From: Saitoella complicata NRRL Y-17804
Taxonomy: Eukaryota; Ascomycota; Saitoellomycetes; Saitoellales; Saitoellaceae
Direction: 5' to 3'
DNA length: 64,000 nucleotides
Assembly: GCF_001661265.1 (NCBI RefSeq)
Contig: NW_017566995.1
Location: 124,001 to 188,000, forward strand
Of this stretch, positions 1-10,406 are shown piece after piece; position 1 is the stretch's first letter; each line of letters begins with the position of its first letter. Under the pieces are notes generated by a model. The model made no database searches. It worked only from the letters and a program-made list of their open reading frames with translations, and had not been told where the DNA came from. The translations under genes and the position numbers were made by a program.

Positions 1-840
1 GAAAGGGGGTTGGCTGCGGGTGACGGAGGTAAAGGAGTGCCGGGATAGCCGAGGGTGATGAAAGGAGGGTTGAAGGAAAGTGAGCTGTCAATTCTGCTGA
101 GAAAGGCCAAGGTGCGGGATCGGCGAATCGTTTACGGCCGAAGCTTCAGGAGACTTCGACAGGTTCGGGCCGTGCGAGCCGAGTTGCTCGCTAGAATGTG
201 AGTCCCTCGTCACGGCAAGTAAAGTAACTCGGAAGACGAGACCTAGCCAGGAAGGTATGGCGTTAACGAGGTCCATGAGGAGGATGACAACAATCTGACA
301 TTCTGCCGAGTTGCTGTCACGCGGTAAGGGAGAGCCAATACGTGTAGGTTGTGAAAATGTAGAGACAAAGTCGTGCCAATCGTAAAGTCGTTCAGGTTTT
401 CGAACTACTCGCTAGCACAGACGATCTTCAATCGCATGGCCGCACACTCGAATCCAACCATTTCGGAGTCTATGACGGTACCCGTGGGAAGTTTATGACG
501 GAGAAGCTCAGATAGTTGACTGACGAGAGGAATCGTTGACTTGCGTCCTAATCTGCCCAGGGCCCTTGACGTACAAGCACGCGGAGGATTCTGCAATCTC
601 CATTGTCGGTGATGACATCATATTAGTTTAAGGTATTGATTGACCTGCATCTGTCATTTCGGGGGGTCCCTGTAGAGAAGCACCCCAGCTGCAGCGCGTC
701 CGCGAGTCCTGGCACTCAAACTCCACCACCTGACTCGACGACAGATCAGCATTCACCCCTCCTTCTCTTCTGTTAATCCCTCGGCCGTTCTATCTAGCTC
801 ACTATTGACTCTTTTTTGCTTCTTTTTTGGGTTCGGTGTG
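1..840. other. Left-edge region without a supported gene
   Basis: Only short open frames (about 60 codons on the minus strand near 88-276 and 405-596) are present, and none resembles a family I know; the second has no ATG start. The right part is presumably the promoter and 5' leader of the MFS gene. The far left could hold the end of a gene outside the window, but nothing shows it. Confidence 0.5.
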
Positions 841-2800
841 ATGCTCGACATAAACCTCCACCGCTTCTCCTGGTTAACAAAGTTCTCCGGCTCAAATCCC
901 TCAATGACAGCCCCCAGGATGACACCAAGGAGTTCAGCAGCGGCGTCGTCAGTGACGAGATCCGTTTCGAGGTCTTCCAGGAGTCCGCATATTGTGAGGT
1001 TCGAGAAGGGTGATCCGGATAATCCAATGAATTGGCCGGAGTGGAAGAAGTGGATGGTGTTTTTCGCGATGTATGTGGAGCTGGTATGATATTGTCCGAG
1101 TGCTGACGTGCATGTTCAGTCTGCCGGTCAACTTATCGGTATCTGAGTGTATGCTAGGTTGAAGTGAACTTGGCTGATTGACTTATGACAGCTCAGTTGG
1201 GGCGGTACCGCCTTTTCACCCGCAACAAAGCTCTTCGAGAAAGCTGTGGGCGTATCTGAAGTCGTGGCCACCCTTGGCATCTCCCTCTATGTTCTCGGCC
1301 TGGCAATTGGACCTCTATTTTTAGCACCGCTCGCCGAGGTGAGTCTTGTTGTATCCAAATTTTGCAATTGCTGGCTGAAGAAATATCACAGTACTATGGC
1401 CGTACTCCAATCTACTACGCTTCCTACCCTGTGTACTTCTGCTTCCTCGTCGGCACGGCTCTGGCCCCCAATCTTGGCGCTTTTCTGTCCATCCGGTTTA
1501 TCTCGGGTTTGGCTGCTTCCTCCGCGATCACCAACCTTGGGGGTACAATTGCGGATATGTGGCCAGTCTATGAAGTCGGTATCCCGATGAGTATCTTCAT
1601 CTGGTCCGATACAGTCGGCGCACCGAGTGGCTACCTCATCGGGAGTTTCGTTACCTTGACGGGAGAGTGGCAGAACATCTTCTGGGCATTGCTGGGAATC
1701 ACGGGTGGGTTTTATATCTTCATGTGTTGTTTGTTAAGGGAGACGAGACATAGTATCATCCTCCAGCGTCGTGCGAATCGGGAGAGGAAGGAGAGGGAAG
1801 AGATAACGGAGGAGTTGAATCCGAATGTTGATGTTCCTGACGAGGATAAGCGGGAGGATGTTGAGGAACTGCTGAGTCAGTCGCTCGTTCGCCCATTTCG
1901 CTTTCTCACTACGGAAGCTATCGTTGTCTTCACTGCTGCATATAACGGGTTCGTATACGGTCTCTCCTACCTATTTACCGACGCCTTTCCCCTCGTCTTC
2001 GGAGAAGGCGGACACGGCTTTGGAACGGTCGGACAAGGTTTGTCCTTCGTCGGCATCATCATCGGCGTCTCAATCGGCGTCCTCACAAACCTATACCAAG
2101 AACGCTACTACCAACGCCGAATCCGCTCCCGCTCCCCTTCTGGCCGTACAACCATCTCCAACATCCCCGAAGCGCGCGTCTACCTCTCCCGCTACGCCTG
2201 CCTCGCCCAACCCCTCGCTCTCTTCTGGTTCGCGTGGACGTCCTACAAAACGGTTCACTGGATCGTGCCCATGTTGGCCAGCGTGGTGTGGGGATGGAGT
2301 TATTATGTGGTTATTTTGTTTACATATACGTATGTTGAGGATACGTATAAGGAGTATTCGGCGAGTGCGTTGGCTGGGCTGGCGTTTGTTAGTGATATGT
2401 TTGGGGCGGGGTTTCCCCTATTCGGCACTCAGTGTGTATCCCCCTCGAGCTGTTTGCATGGTGGCTAATTGTGTGGGATAGGATGTATAATAAGCTCGGG
2501 TATGAGTGGGCTACGTCACTTATCGCCTTCCTCTCGTGTTTGATGATCCCCACCCCGTTCCTGCTATTCTACAAAGGCCATCGACTTCGAGAACGGTCGC
2601 CTTGGGCTAATGAGCATATGGGGGATAAGATCGTGCTAGATGATGATGGTGAGGAGGTCACGGATTCGGAAGACAGGGAATCAGAGGGCGCGGAGGATGG
2701 GGAGGTTACGGAGAAGGGGAGTGATGTGGAGGTTGCGACAGGGAGCATGTTTGTTGGTGTTGGGACTGATGGGGGGAGGAGCGAGTGGAGTAGACGTTGA
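841..2800 (+). CDS. MFS drug/polyamine-type transporter
   Basis: Predicted 12-helix proton antiporter of the DHA1 group, exporting drugs or polyamines at the plasma membrane; substrate unknown. Exons 841-1083, 1192-1338, 1392-2431 and 2482-2800 give about 582 residues. The N-terminal tail ends in the family signature DPDNPMNWPEWKKW just before helix 1. VATLGISLYVLGLAIGP and LAPLAE-YYGRTPIYY (helix 2 and loop 2-3) are typical and are restored exactly by removing intron 2. A long acidic loop lies mid-protein, and the C-terminal tail (from about 2630) is very acidic. The start could also be the ATG at 904, since both precede the conserved region. Intron 1 (108 nt) is longer than others here, so a small error there is possible. 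Confidence 0.88.
1362..1370. promoter_or_regulatory. TTGCAATTG motif copy (intron)
   Basis: Copy of the near-palindrome TTGCAATTG inside intron 2 of the MFS gene. Same word as the intergenic copies listed below; function unknown. Confidence 0.3.
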
Positions 2801-3503
2801 AGTATACAAGGTGAGGAAGTGCTAAGGAGTGTGTTGGGTGGGGGCATCATTGCATCATATAGATATTGCATTCGCATTGGAGATGGAGGGACTAAAGGTT
2901 AGACGTCTGTGGAGAAGAGAACATTAACAGCATAATCACTATTGAAGGTTGTATAGAAGTTGGTTGGAAATACCCCGGTAATGTCCCATCTTTGCTGTCT
3001 GCATCACCCACAAATCATTGAGGTCCCCGGCCACATTGTTCACACGCGGGTTTCCCACGCAATCTGGCCAGTTCAACCTCCACGAAAATTGACTTCGAGC
3101 CCATCTACAGCTGTGTTATAGATGGATTGCAAACCCGCGTCTGGGACATTGTCCGCATATTGGGCCGAGTGGAGGAGGTTACTGTACGAATGATAGGACG
3201 TATGCGGGGACGGTGTTGCAGCTGTATTTTGTAGATGAGCCGTTTGTGCCATGTGGATTTCAGACTAAGAATGCTACCGTTGCGGCAATGTGATGGGGAA
3301 GAGTTGAGGAGCGATGGATGTGCTGGAATTTTGGCGGGAGGAGAGGAGGGAGGACGGTGTATAAGACTGTCTAACATCTTCGTGACCCTTGTCATATTCA
3401 CTCTATCTTACACTCCAAACGTATAGCATAATACCTCTGATGTCAGTTGTCGTCAACGCTACTTGTATAGACATCACCGCCCTCTTCATGTTCGACCGCA
3501 TTC
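2801..3503. other. Intergenic, tail to tail
   Basis: About 700 bases between the 3' ends of the MFS gene (+) and the NUDIX gene (-). It should hold both terminators. No convincing coding frame, repeat or RNA gene is seen. Confidence 0.6.
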
Positions 3504-4427
3504 TCACAAGGCACCCTTCAACTTAACAAACTCCTGAGCAGCCTTCAACCCCAACGCCCACGATCCCAATCTGTGCACAATATTAGCAACGTCGTTATCA
3601 ATAAGCAGCTCAACACAGATGCAGATACCTCGCATCAACACCAAACCCCTCACTCTCCAACCTCTTCAACTCCTCATAAAGGTTATCAAGAGGAAGCGTA
3701 AATGTCTCAATGATTTCACCTTCCTCGAGCTCCGGCTGAGGGTTTTTGTTTCGGGGGTCGGACATGTCGATATCGACGAATACCAGTTTCATGTTGGTGT
3801 TTGTGAAGCCTATGTATGAGCCTTGTCAGCAACTAACAATCAAGAATCGAGTGCGAGTTATATATCAAATTCATACCTGGATCATTGAATATCAAACAAC
3901 TACTCTCCCTCACAGTACCAATGTAGCCCGTCTCCTCTTTCAACTCCCTAATCGCCGTTTCCTCGGGCGATTCGCCCTCATCAACCAACCCCGCCGGAGC
4001 CTCAATACAAATCTTCTCCGTCGGTGGCCGGTACTGTTTTCCGAGTAGTAAGCCATCGGGCTCGCCGGGGCGGCGGATGATAGCCATGATTGCCACCGCG
4101 TCGACACCGGAGGATTTCCGGGTTGACCGTTCGGCGGATTCCCAGGCCTGTATCTCAGATGTCAGCCACATTCACTGGCGATGCAGATGTACCGGGGCTC
4201 TAGATTACCCGTTCTTTTCCTTTCGCGTCGACCCATTTGAGTTTTTTGAGGGTGGTCCATTTTGCATCTTCGGTGGACATCGTCGTCCGTGAGATGACCT
4301 TGGAGCCGTTCGATGCTGAGGAGGAGGACATTGGACGGAGGTGGAGGGATAGTTGGGATAGTCTTGAGGATGCCAGTATGTTCTTTGTAACGGAGAGATG
4401 CGGGACGACGAAGGTTGGTGGTCTCAT
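3504..4427 (-). CDS. NUDIX hydrolase, ADP-ribose pyrophosphatase type (YSA1/NUDT5-like)
   Basis: Likely hydrolyses ADP-ribose or related nucleotide sugars to AMP plus a sugar phosphate. Exons in gene order: 4427-4209, 4147-3877, 3809-3629, 3570-3504 (245 residues). The NUDIX box is complete: G-x5-E then REL-K-EETGY (segment GLVDEGESPEETAIRELKEE), with metal-binding Glu residues in REL-x-EE. The acidic PELEEGEIIE segment after the box is also typical of this subfamily. All three introns restore conserved joins (KERAWES, NDPGFTN, VDARLGSW). The first 40 residues are basic and Ser-rich and could be a mitochondrial leader, with a later in-frame ATG giving a cytosolic form; this is inference. It shares a 305-base promoter with the next gene. 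Confidence 0.88.
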
Positions 4428-4732
4428 TGAATGTCGTTGTGCTGCAGCTGCGGTTTGCGGGTGACCGTCGTTCGCATTATCGATTAGTTGTTGTGAAAGA
4501 CGTCATACATCTCGACTTCTCATTTGGCCCGAAAACGAAGATCTATGGATTTCTACACAATTTTTCTATACGGCAATTCCACCCCGACCGGCTCTTGAAT
4601 GCATGATCGTGACCATTGCGGGGGATTGACCGGCTACGTTATCCCGAATGTGGATCAAGGATGTGATGAAAAGAACCTCGACCCCGCCATTGATCCCTCA
4701 CCGATACGCTCTCCAGACAAACAGCCGGCAAG
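4428..4732. promoter_or_regulatory. Divergent promoter, NUDIX / iron-ADH
   Basis: The 305 bases between two divergent start codons must hold both promoters. No TATA box or known site stands out. Confidence 0.45.
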
Positions 4733-6070
4733 ATGATGGAAACAGGCTACTACAAGGTGGGTAGTGATTGAGTCAGCTGTGCAAAAGCCATAACTGACAA
4801 AACTCGCTCGCGTTCCACAGTTCACAAACCTCGAACACCTCTACTACGGCCCCGACTCCCTCCAGAAAATCCCAAAGATCCTGAAGGATTGGGGATGTCA
4901 GAAGAGTGCGATCATTTCGACAAAGTCGTTGATTGAGAAGACCGATTTGGTCAAGAAGGTGCCTTTGTACTTCGGCATGGCGTGAAGGATTATGCTGACG
5001 AATACAAATGCACAGCTCGAGAAGATTACGGAGGCGACGCATACGCAGACGCTTGGGTCAATCGCTCAGCATTCGCCGATTAAACAAATCAAGGAGCTGG
5101 TGGAACAAATCGAGGTTCTGGGACTCGACTCCATCATCGCAATCGGCGGCGGCTCTCCCATCGATGGCACCAAGTTCGTCAACCACCTCTACCACGAAAA
5201 GACCGGAAAGTACTTGAAGTACATTGCGGTACCCACGACCCTCTCCGCAGCCGAATACACCACCGGCGCAGGCTACACCAATGAGGAGGGTGTTAAGGAG
5301 CAGAAAAAGGATCCAGCGATGTGTCCGGGTGCGATTATATTGGATCCGAATGTGACGACGAGTACCCCGGAACGTTTGTGGGTCAGTACGGGAATGAGGG
5401 CAATTGGTATGAGCCCACCAATCGATTTCCCACATACGAAATATTAATTTGATGGTGAATAGATCATGCGATTGAGTCACTATACCGTCCGGGGGTGCCG
5501 GTGTTTAATAAGAGACTCTGCTATGCAGCCCTCGAGGATTTATTCAGGTATCTACCGCTGAGTAAGGCGAACCCGGGGAATTTGGAGTATCGGAATGCGT
5601 TGCAGGTCGCGAGTGCGATGAGTATTTTCCCGTTACAGATGGAAGGGGGGAATATGACACCGTGGCCGCTTAGCCATGTCTTGGGACACCAGTTAGGTGC
5701 GACGTATGAGATTCCTCATGGGATAACGACGTGTATCACTCTGTCAAGGGTTGTTAGGATGAAAGCGAACTCCCCGCACGTCTCGCCCGAAGAAAAGGAA
5801 TGGGTCGCGGGAGCCCTTCCATACATCCGTCGCGGAATGGGGGTGCACGACGTCTTTGCGGATGAAATCGTCGTGGAGAGGCAGGTGGAGGAAGTAGCGG
5901 ATCGGATTCAGAAGTTGGTTGACGGGTTGGGGTTGCATAGTAATTTGAAGGATTGGAAGGTGGGACGGGAGGAGGTTGGAAAGATTGTGGAGAGGGTTAC
6001 GAAGGAGGAGAAGGGGAGGACGGAGAGGGGAGAGATTGAGAGGGTGCTTGAGGAGTGTTATGATGCTTGA
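4733..6070 (+). CDS. Iron-containing alcohol dehydrogenase family protein
   Basis: Dehydroquinate-synthase-like NAD(P)-dependent oxidoreductase related to Fe-ADH and maleylacetate reductase; substrate unknown. Exons 4733-4756, 4821-4958, 5016-5406, 5463-6070 (386 residues). The first exon encodes only eight residues (MMETGYYK), and its join to FTNLEHLYYGPDSL matches the family N terminus. AIGGGSPIDG binds the nucleotide, and VPTTLSAAE follows. The third intron falls inside the metal-site region and restores GMRAIDHAIES. Two metal-type histidines are present in GHQLGA and EIPHG. The Asp usual in GMDALTHAIE of Fe-ADHs is Arg here, so iron use is doubtful (see findings). Either of two adjacent ATGs could start the protein. 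Confidence 0.85.
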
Positions 6071-6319
6071 TCGTACTATGATCTTATTCTCACTTAACCA
6101 TGATTCAGCTCTGACGTTTTTCAATTGAGAAGTTCCGCGGAGTTCACAGGTGCATTTACGTCATCGCCACTCACAATCGCTGTTGTACACGCGCTCGCAC
6201 TTTCCATGCACAATTGAAGCTTAAGATCAGGAATGTTGTCATGGAAGCGTAACATCGCTGTTCTAAGGTTCCTCCCTCCCATCCCATAAATACCCCCTCC
6301 ACCCTCCCCGTCAAACCAA

Positions 6320-7321
6320 ATGCTCAGATCAAGAGTCCTCTTCAATCCTCTCAGATCAGTAACCCTAACCAAACGCTTTATCTCGCAAACCTCAATCAGA
6401 ATGTCCCAATCCGACCAAGACAAGAACGCAAAGGGCGGTGCCTTCACCTCCGAGAACATCCCCGGCCAACAACAAAACCTCCCCGGTCTCGAAAAGAACA
6501 TGGCCCCCACCTCCGAGTCCACCCGTCTCGAGGGTCCGACGCATTTGTTGGAGTACGTCGGTGTCGGAAAGTTGAGGCATAAGTCTGCTCTCATCACTGG
6601 TGGTGATTCCGGTATTGGACGTGCAGTCGCTGCACTCTTTGCGAGGGAGAGCTGTGATTGTTCTATTGTGTATTTGCCTGTGGAGCAGGAGGATGCTGAG
6701 AAGACTAAGGAGTTGGTGGAGAAGGAGGGTCGCAAGTGCTTGCTCATCCCCTTTGATTTGTCGAACTTCAAGGCGGTGAAGGAAGTCGTCGACAAACACG
6801 TCGCCGAATTCGGCGGTCTCAACATCCTCGTTAACAACGCCTCTCGCCAAGTCATGGTCGAGGACCTCGCTGATATCGATCTCGACGTCGTCGAGGGCAC
6901 CTTCAAGACCAACATCATCCAGATGATCGCACTCGCCAAGTTCGCTCTTCCTCACTTGTCAAAGGGTGACAGTATCATCAACACCACCTCCGTCACCGCC
7001 TACCGCGGTTCCCCAGCCATGGTCGACTACGCCTCAACCAAGGGCGCAATCGTCGCATTCACCCGTTCCCTCGCCAAGCAGCTCGGACCTAAGGGTATTC
7101 GTGTCAACGCTGTTGCGCCTGGGCCTATTCATACCCCGTTGCAGCCTGCGTCTAGGCCGAAGGAACAGATGGAGGAGTTTGGTGGGGGTGAGGGCGCTTT
7201 CGGGCGTGCTGGGCAGCCATCGGAGGTTGCTCCCTCGTATGTCTTTTTGGCGTCGGCTGAGGCGTCGTTCTATACTGGACAGGTTCTTCACCCCAATGGT
7301 GGTGAGGTTCTTAACACATAA
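6320..7321 (+). CDS. Short-chain dehydrogenase/reductase with N-terminal leader
   Basis: Intronless, 333 residues. Classical SDR fold: nucleotide motif TGGDSGIGR near residues 91-100, NNAS near 172, catalytic Tyr and Lys in YASTK near 236-240, and AVAPGPIHTPL after it. The overall form, with a long N-terminal arm (AFTSENIPGQQQNLPGLEK) before the Rossmann domain, matches the bacterial and fungal YghA/YhdF-like group; the physiological substrate is not settled for that group. The first 27 residues (MLRSRVLFNPLRSVTLTKRF) are Arg/Ser-rich with no acidic residue, as in a mitochondrial targeting peptide. A second ATG (6401) would give a protein without the leader. An AT-rich CATAAATA stretch at about 6284 may serve as a TATA element. 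Confidence 0.9.
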   Translation: MLRSRVLFNPLRSVTLTKRFISQTSIRMSQSDQDKNAKGGAFTSENIPGQQQNLPGLEKNMAPTSESTRLEGPTHLLEYVGVGKLRHKSALITGGDSGIGRAVAALFARESCDCSIVYLPVEQEDAEKTKELVEKEGRKCLLIPFDLSNFKAVKEVVDKHVAEFGGLNILVNNASRQVMVEDLADIDLDVVEGTFKTNIIQMIALAKFALPHLSKGDSIINTTSVTAYRGSPAMVDYASTKGAIVAFTRSLAKQLGPKGIRVNAVAPGPIHTPLQPASRPKEQMEEFGGGEGAFGRAGQPSEVAPSYVFLASAEASFYTGQVLHPNGGEVLNT

Positions 7322-7698
7322 AAGTGTCCTCCTTTCTTTAGGGAAAAGCGAGACAGTGTACGAGTAGCATAGGCGGAGCAGTAGGATAGTTCGATACCTA
7401 ATACCATATTCTCACACACACTTGTCCTCCCATATGCATTCCTCCATATCTCTAATCAAGAATTCCGAGGTTTGAAATTTCCCATACCTGAATGACGCGC
7501 AGGCGCTTGAACCGTCCCGAACCTCAAGCACCCCGACGCGTTGCGTTGCGCACATTTCGACGCTGTGTTGACCATTTACTCGGTCCTGCTCCCTCGACAA
7601 TTGCAACGGTGAACGGTTGACAGTCCGTTCACATTGACCGATAAAGATTGGATAGACTCGACATCTGTACGTTCTCTACAACAACTGCCATACGTGTG
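7322..7698. other. Intergenic, SDR to ALG5
   Basis: 377 bases holding the SDR 3' end and the ALG5 promoter, with one TTGCAATTG-type word about 95 bases before the ALG5 ATG. No coding frame is credible. Confidence 0.5.
7598..7606. promoter_or_regulatory. TTGCAATTG motif copy (upstream of ALG5)
   Basis: CAATTGCAA, the reverse complement of TTGCAATTG, about 95 bases before the ALG5 start codon. Confidence 0.35.
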
Positions 7699-8830
7699 AT
7701 GGGTGCGATGGATTACTTGGTTAATTGGGGACTTGGGGAGGGGGTGTACGTACCGCCATGGCAGGTGTTGCTCATTGGGACTGTATTGACTGTCATTGCT
7801 GCGTTTGTCGGGGTATGTCCCATTTTGTCGAAGACTAGGGTTATGTGAAGTTAACGAGGGAGGACAGTTGATTGTGTTACTGAATATCCTCGCACACCAC
7901 CCCCGACCATCGTTACCAAGCGAACTTCTCTACGACACTCCAGACAGAAAGAGACAAAAGCTGCCGACGCTATTGGATGCGCCGGAGACGGAGGTGTCGA
8001 TTGTCGTACCCGCGTACAACGAAATCGAGCGTCTCCCGGGGATGTTAGAGGAGACGGTAGCATACCTCACGTCAACCCACGCAGGACAATGGGAAATTTT
8101 GATCATTGATGATGGGAGTAAGGATGGAACGAGCGATGTTGCGTTAGGGTGGGCACGGAGGAAGCAGGAGGAGGGGAAAGTGCGGGATGGTGAGGTTAGG
8201 GTTGTCAGGTTGGAGATCAATCGGGGAAAAGGGGGAGCTGTCGCGCATGTATGTTTTCCACGCGTGTATGCGATTACTGTATGTGCATACTGACAGCGAG
8301 AACAGGGAATGCAACATGTTCGCGGCAAGTACGTTTTGTTCGCAGACGCGGATGGTGCGTCAAGATTCGAGGACCTCAAGCTCTTGCTCGGCAACCTGAA
8401 GCAGATCGAGACGGATGGGTTGGGATGTGCGGTGGGGAGTCGTGCCCATATGGTCTCAACCGACGCCGTCGTAAAACGCTCCCTCATCCGTAATATCCTC
8501 ATGCACGGCTTCCACACCTTCCTCCACCTCCTCGGCATCCGCAATATCGCCGACACCCAATGCGGATTCAAACTTTTCACGCGCCGCGCATGTTCCCTAA
8601 TCTTTCCGTCTATGCATGTCGAGGGGTGGATTTTCGATGTGGAGGTGTTGTTGTTGTGCGAGAAATTGGGGGTGGGGGTTGTTGAAGTACCGATTACGTG
8701 GCATGAGGTTGATGGGAGTAAGATGAGTTTGGTGAGGGATGCCATTATGATGGCGAAGGATTTGGTTGTTATTAGGTTGAATTATGTGTTGGGGATTTGG
8801 AAGGTTAAGAAGCCCAAGAAGGTGGAGTGA
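7699..8830 (+). CDS. ALG5: Dolichyl-phosphate beta-glucosyltransferase
   Basis: Transfers glucose from UDP-glucose to dolichyl phosphate at the ER membrane; Dol-P-Glc then supplies the last sugars of the N-glycan precursor. Exons 7699-7812, 7868-8248, 8306-8830 (339 residues). One N-terminal membrane helix (residues about 23-50, interrupted by intron 1), then a GT2 domain: [48 protein letters not shown] and the metal-binding DxD in [13 protein letters not shown]. The C-terminal part has [16 protein letters not shown] and [13 protein letters not shown], both typical of ALG5. Joins at both introns keep the frame and conserved text. Length matches yeast ALG5 (about 334). Confidence 0.95.
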
Positions 8831-9336
8831 GGGTATATCACTGGTACCACGAGGCGTGGGACGGAAAAGACGAAAGACGGAGGATTGCATGGATGGTATA
8901 GAGGGTTGCATAGCTGCTGAAAGGTTCATGGAAGAATAAAAGTTTACAAGCCAACATCGCGTGACCTCCTCAGAGTGGGCGATATCGCCAAGCCATGTCT
9001 TTCGAAACTTGTGTCCAACGATGGAAAAAACATCAATACCAATATCAGATCACATATTCTCTGGTGAACCGATGATATTTTGATCTGTCGTCATTGGTAT
9101 TCTAATCTCAATGCTATGCAATGCCCCAAACAATCCGTATAAAAGAACAGAAAACGAAGAACTCCACGTCAAACAGAAAATAAAAAGGCCAAAAGGGACG
9201 GGATGCACGCACACACGTCCAATCATCATACCAGAATCTTTCCCTCCAAATGTTGCTTGTATCAATCACCACCGCTTCCTTCTATTCTCATCTCCTCCCA
9301 ACGTCATCCAGCTCTCCACGAGTCTACGACATCTCA
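8831..9336. other. Intergenic, tail to tail
   Basis: About 500 bases between the 3' ends of ALG5 (+) and the HAPSTR1-like gene (-). A-rich stretches near 9130-9190 may belong to 3' ends. No gene seen. Confidence 0.55.
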
Positions 9337-10077
9337 TCACGTAAACCTCCCCCTCTTACTCTCCGGCCCAGCCCCATCCCACCAATTCCCGCCCATCCCA
9401 TCCCTAACAACTCGCCTCTTCATCCCCGCTCCTCCATTCGCATCATACTCCGTCTCCTCATCCGACGAATTCTCGTCATGATTCCGTGCTTGATCGCGGA
9501 AGATAGTAGGAGTGTTGTTGTTATGGGTTGAAGGTGTCGGACGCGGTGTTATTGATGCCCGTTGGGGTGGAGGTGGAGCTGAGAAGGTAAAGTTGAATTC
9601 TTCGAGTGGTGATGGTCGTTCCATCTCGCACTCTCTCACAGATGGTTCCGACGCGGGTACCGACGGCGGCGCGGGGGTGGTGGATGCTTGTGTCCTCGCC
9701 GCCTCCCTCTCCCTCGCAGCCACAACCTCCATCTCCGCCTCCTCCCTCGCCCTCTCTTCCTCTTCCTCCTCCTCCTCCCCCCTCCTCCTCCTAACAAAAC
9801 ACCACTCCCTCAAAACCCCCAACCTCCTCTCAACCTCCATCCCCTCCCCGGCCTTCTCGTCAAGTAATTTGAGCATATCCTCCACCGCATCCAAGTAGCC
9901 TTCTTGGCGACTAATTTGGGCTTCAGCTGCTGCGGCTTTATAGAGTTTTGTCACGGAGAGAGCGGCGTGTTTGAAGGCTTCGTGGGCGTCGAGGTCGTGG
10001 GTGGCATTATTGCCGTTGGATGTGTTCGTACGGCGGCGGGAGGGGAGGGTTGATGTCAATGATGACAATGAGTCCAT
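9337..10077 (-). CDS. DUF4588 / HAPSTR1 (C16orf72)-like protein
   Basis: Intronless, 246 residues. The core, residues about 31-75, carries AFKHAALSVTKLYKAA and SRQEGYLDAVEDMLKLLD, which I recognise as the conserved helix pair of the DUF4588 family. The human member, HAPSTR1, partners the ubiquitin ligase HUWE1 in stress-response control; whether the fungal protein does so is unknown. A poly-Glu/Arg stretch (residues about 97-117) follows, then a disordered Pro/Thr-rich tail ending in a basic KRGRFT. The poly-Glu part gives a strong purine/pyrimidine bias at about 9720-9800. A CACGTG box lies at 10265-10270, upstream of the start. Confidence 0.7.
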   Translation of the reverse strand: MDSLSSLTSTLPSRRRTNTSNGNNATHDLDAHEAFKHAALSVTKLYKAAAAEAQISRQEGYLDAVEDMLKLLDEKAGEGMEVERRLGVLREWCFVRRRRGEEEEEEEERAREEAEMEVVAAREREAARTQASTTPAPPSVPASEPSVRECEMERPSPLEEFNFTFSAPPPPQRASITPRPTPSTHNNNTPTIFRDQARNHDENSSDEETEYDANGGAGMKRRVVRDGMGGNWWDGAGPESKRGRFT

Positions 10078-10406
10078 CGTGGGGTGTGTATGCGGCGCTG
10101 ATCGGGCTTTCTTGTCGTATGAGCTTCGATTGAGGTAAAGTGGATTGATGGCTGATCCGATTGCGTGTAATTGATCCGGGTATATGCTCCTCAGATCGCG
10201 TAACTCTTTCGTTCGAATGGATGTTGTTGATGTTGGTATTCGTTAGGCTTGTACTTGCGGGATGCACGTGATGTAAGACCGTCTACAGCTGGAGGCGAAC
10301 TCACTTGAAGATTCTGCGTTGCAGCACATACCAACCACACAGAAATGCAAGAGGTGGGGAAAATCAAACATTGTAATTGGGTATCTTTGGTATCTATATC
10401 ATGCTC
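10078..10406. promoter_or_regulatory. Promoter region of the HAPSTR1-like gene
   Basis: 329 bases between this start codon and the 3' end of the upstream HMCES-type gene on the same strand. It includes CACGTG at 10265-10270, a bHLH/Cbf1-type site. Confidence 0.4.
10265..10270. promoter_or_regulatory. CACGTG E-box
   Basis: CACGTG about 190 bases upstream of the HAPSTR1-like start codon (minus strand gene). Confidence 0.35.

Noticed and set aside
1135-1191. A tiny 19-base exon within the first intron of the MFS gene (1128-1146)
   Set aside because: It would shift the frame and break the SWGGTAFSP segment; a single 108-base intron keeps the family spacing from KW to helix 1.
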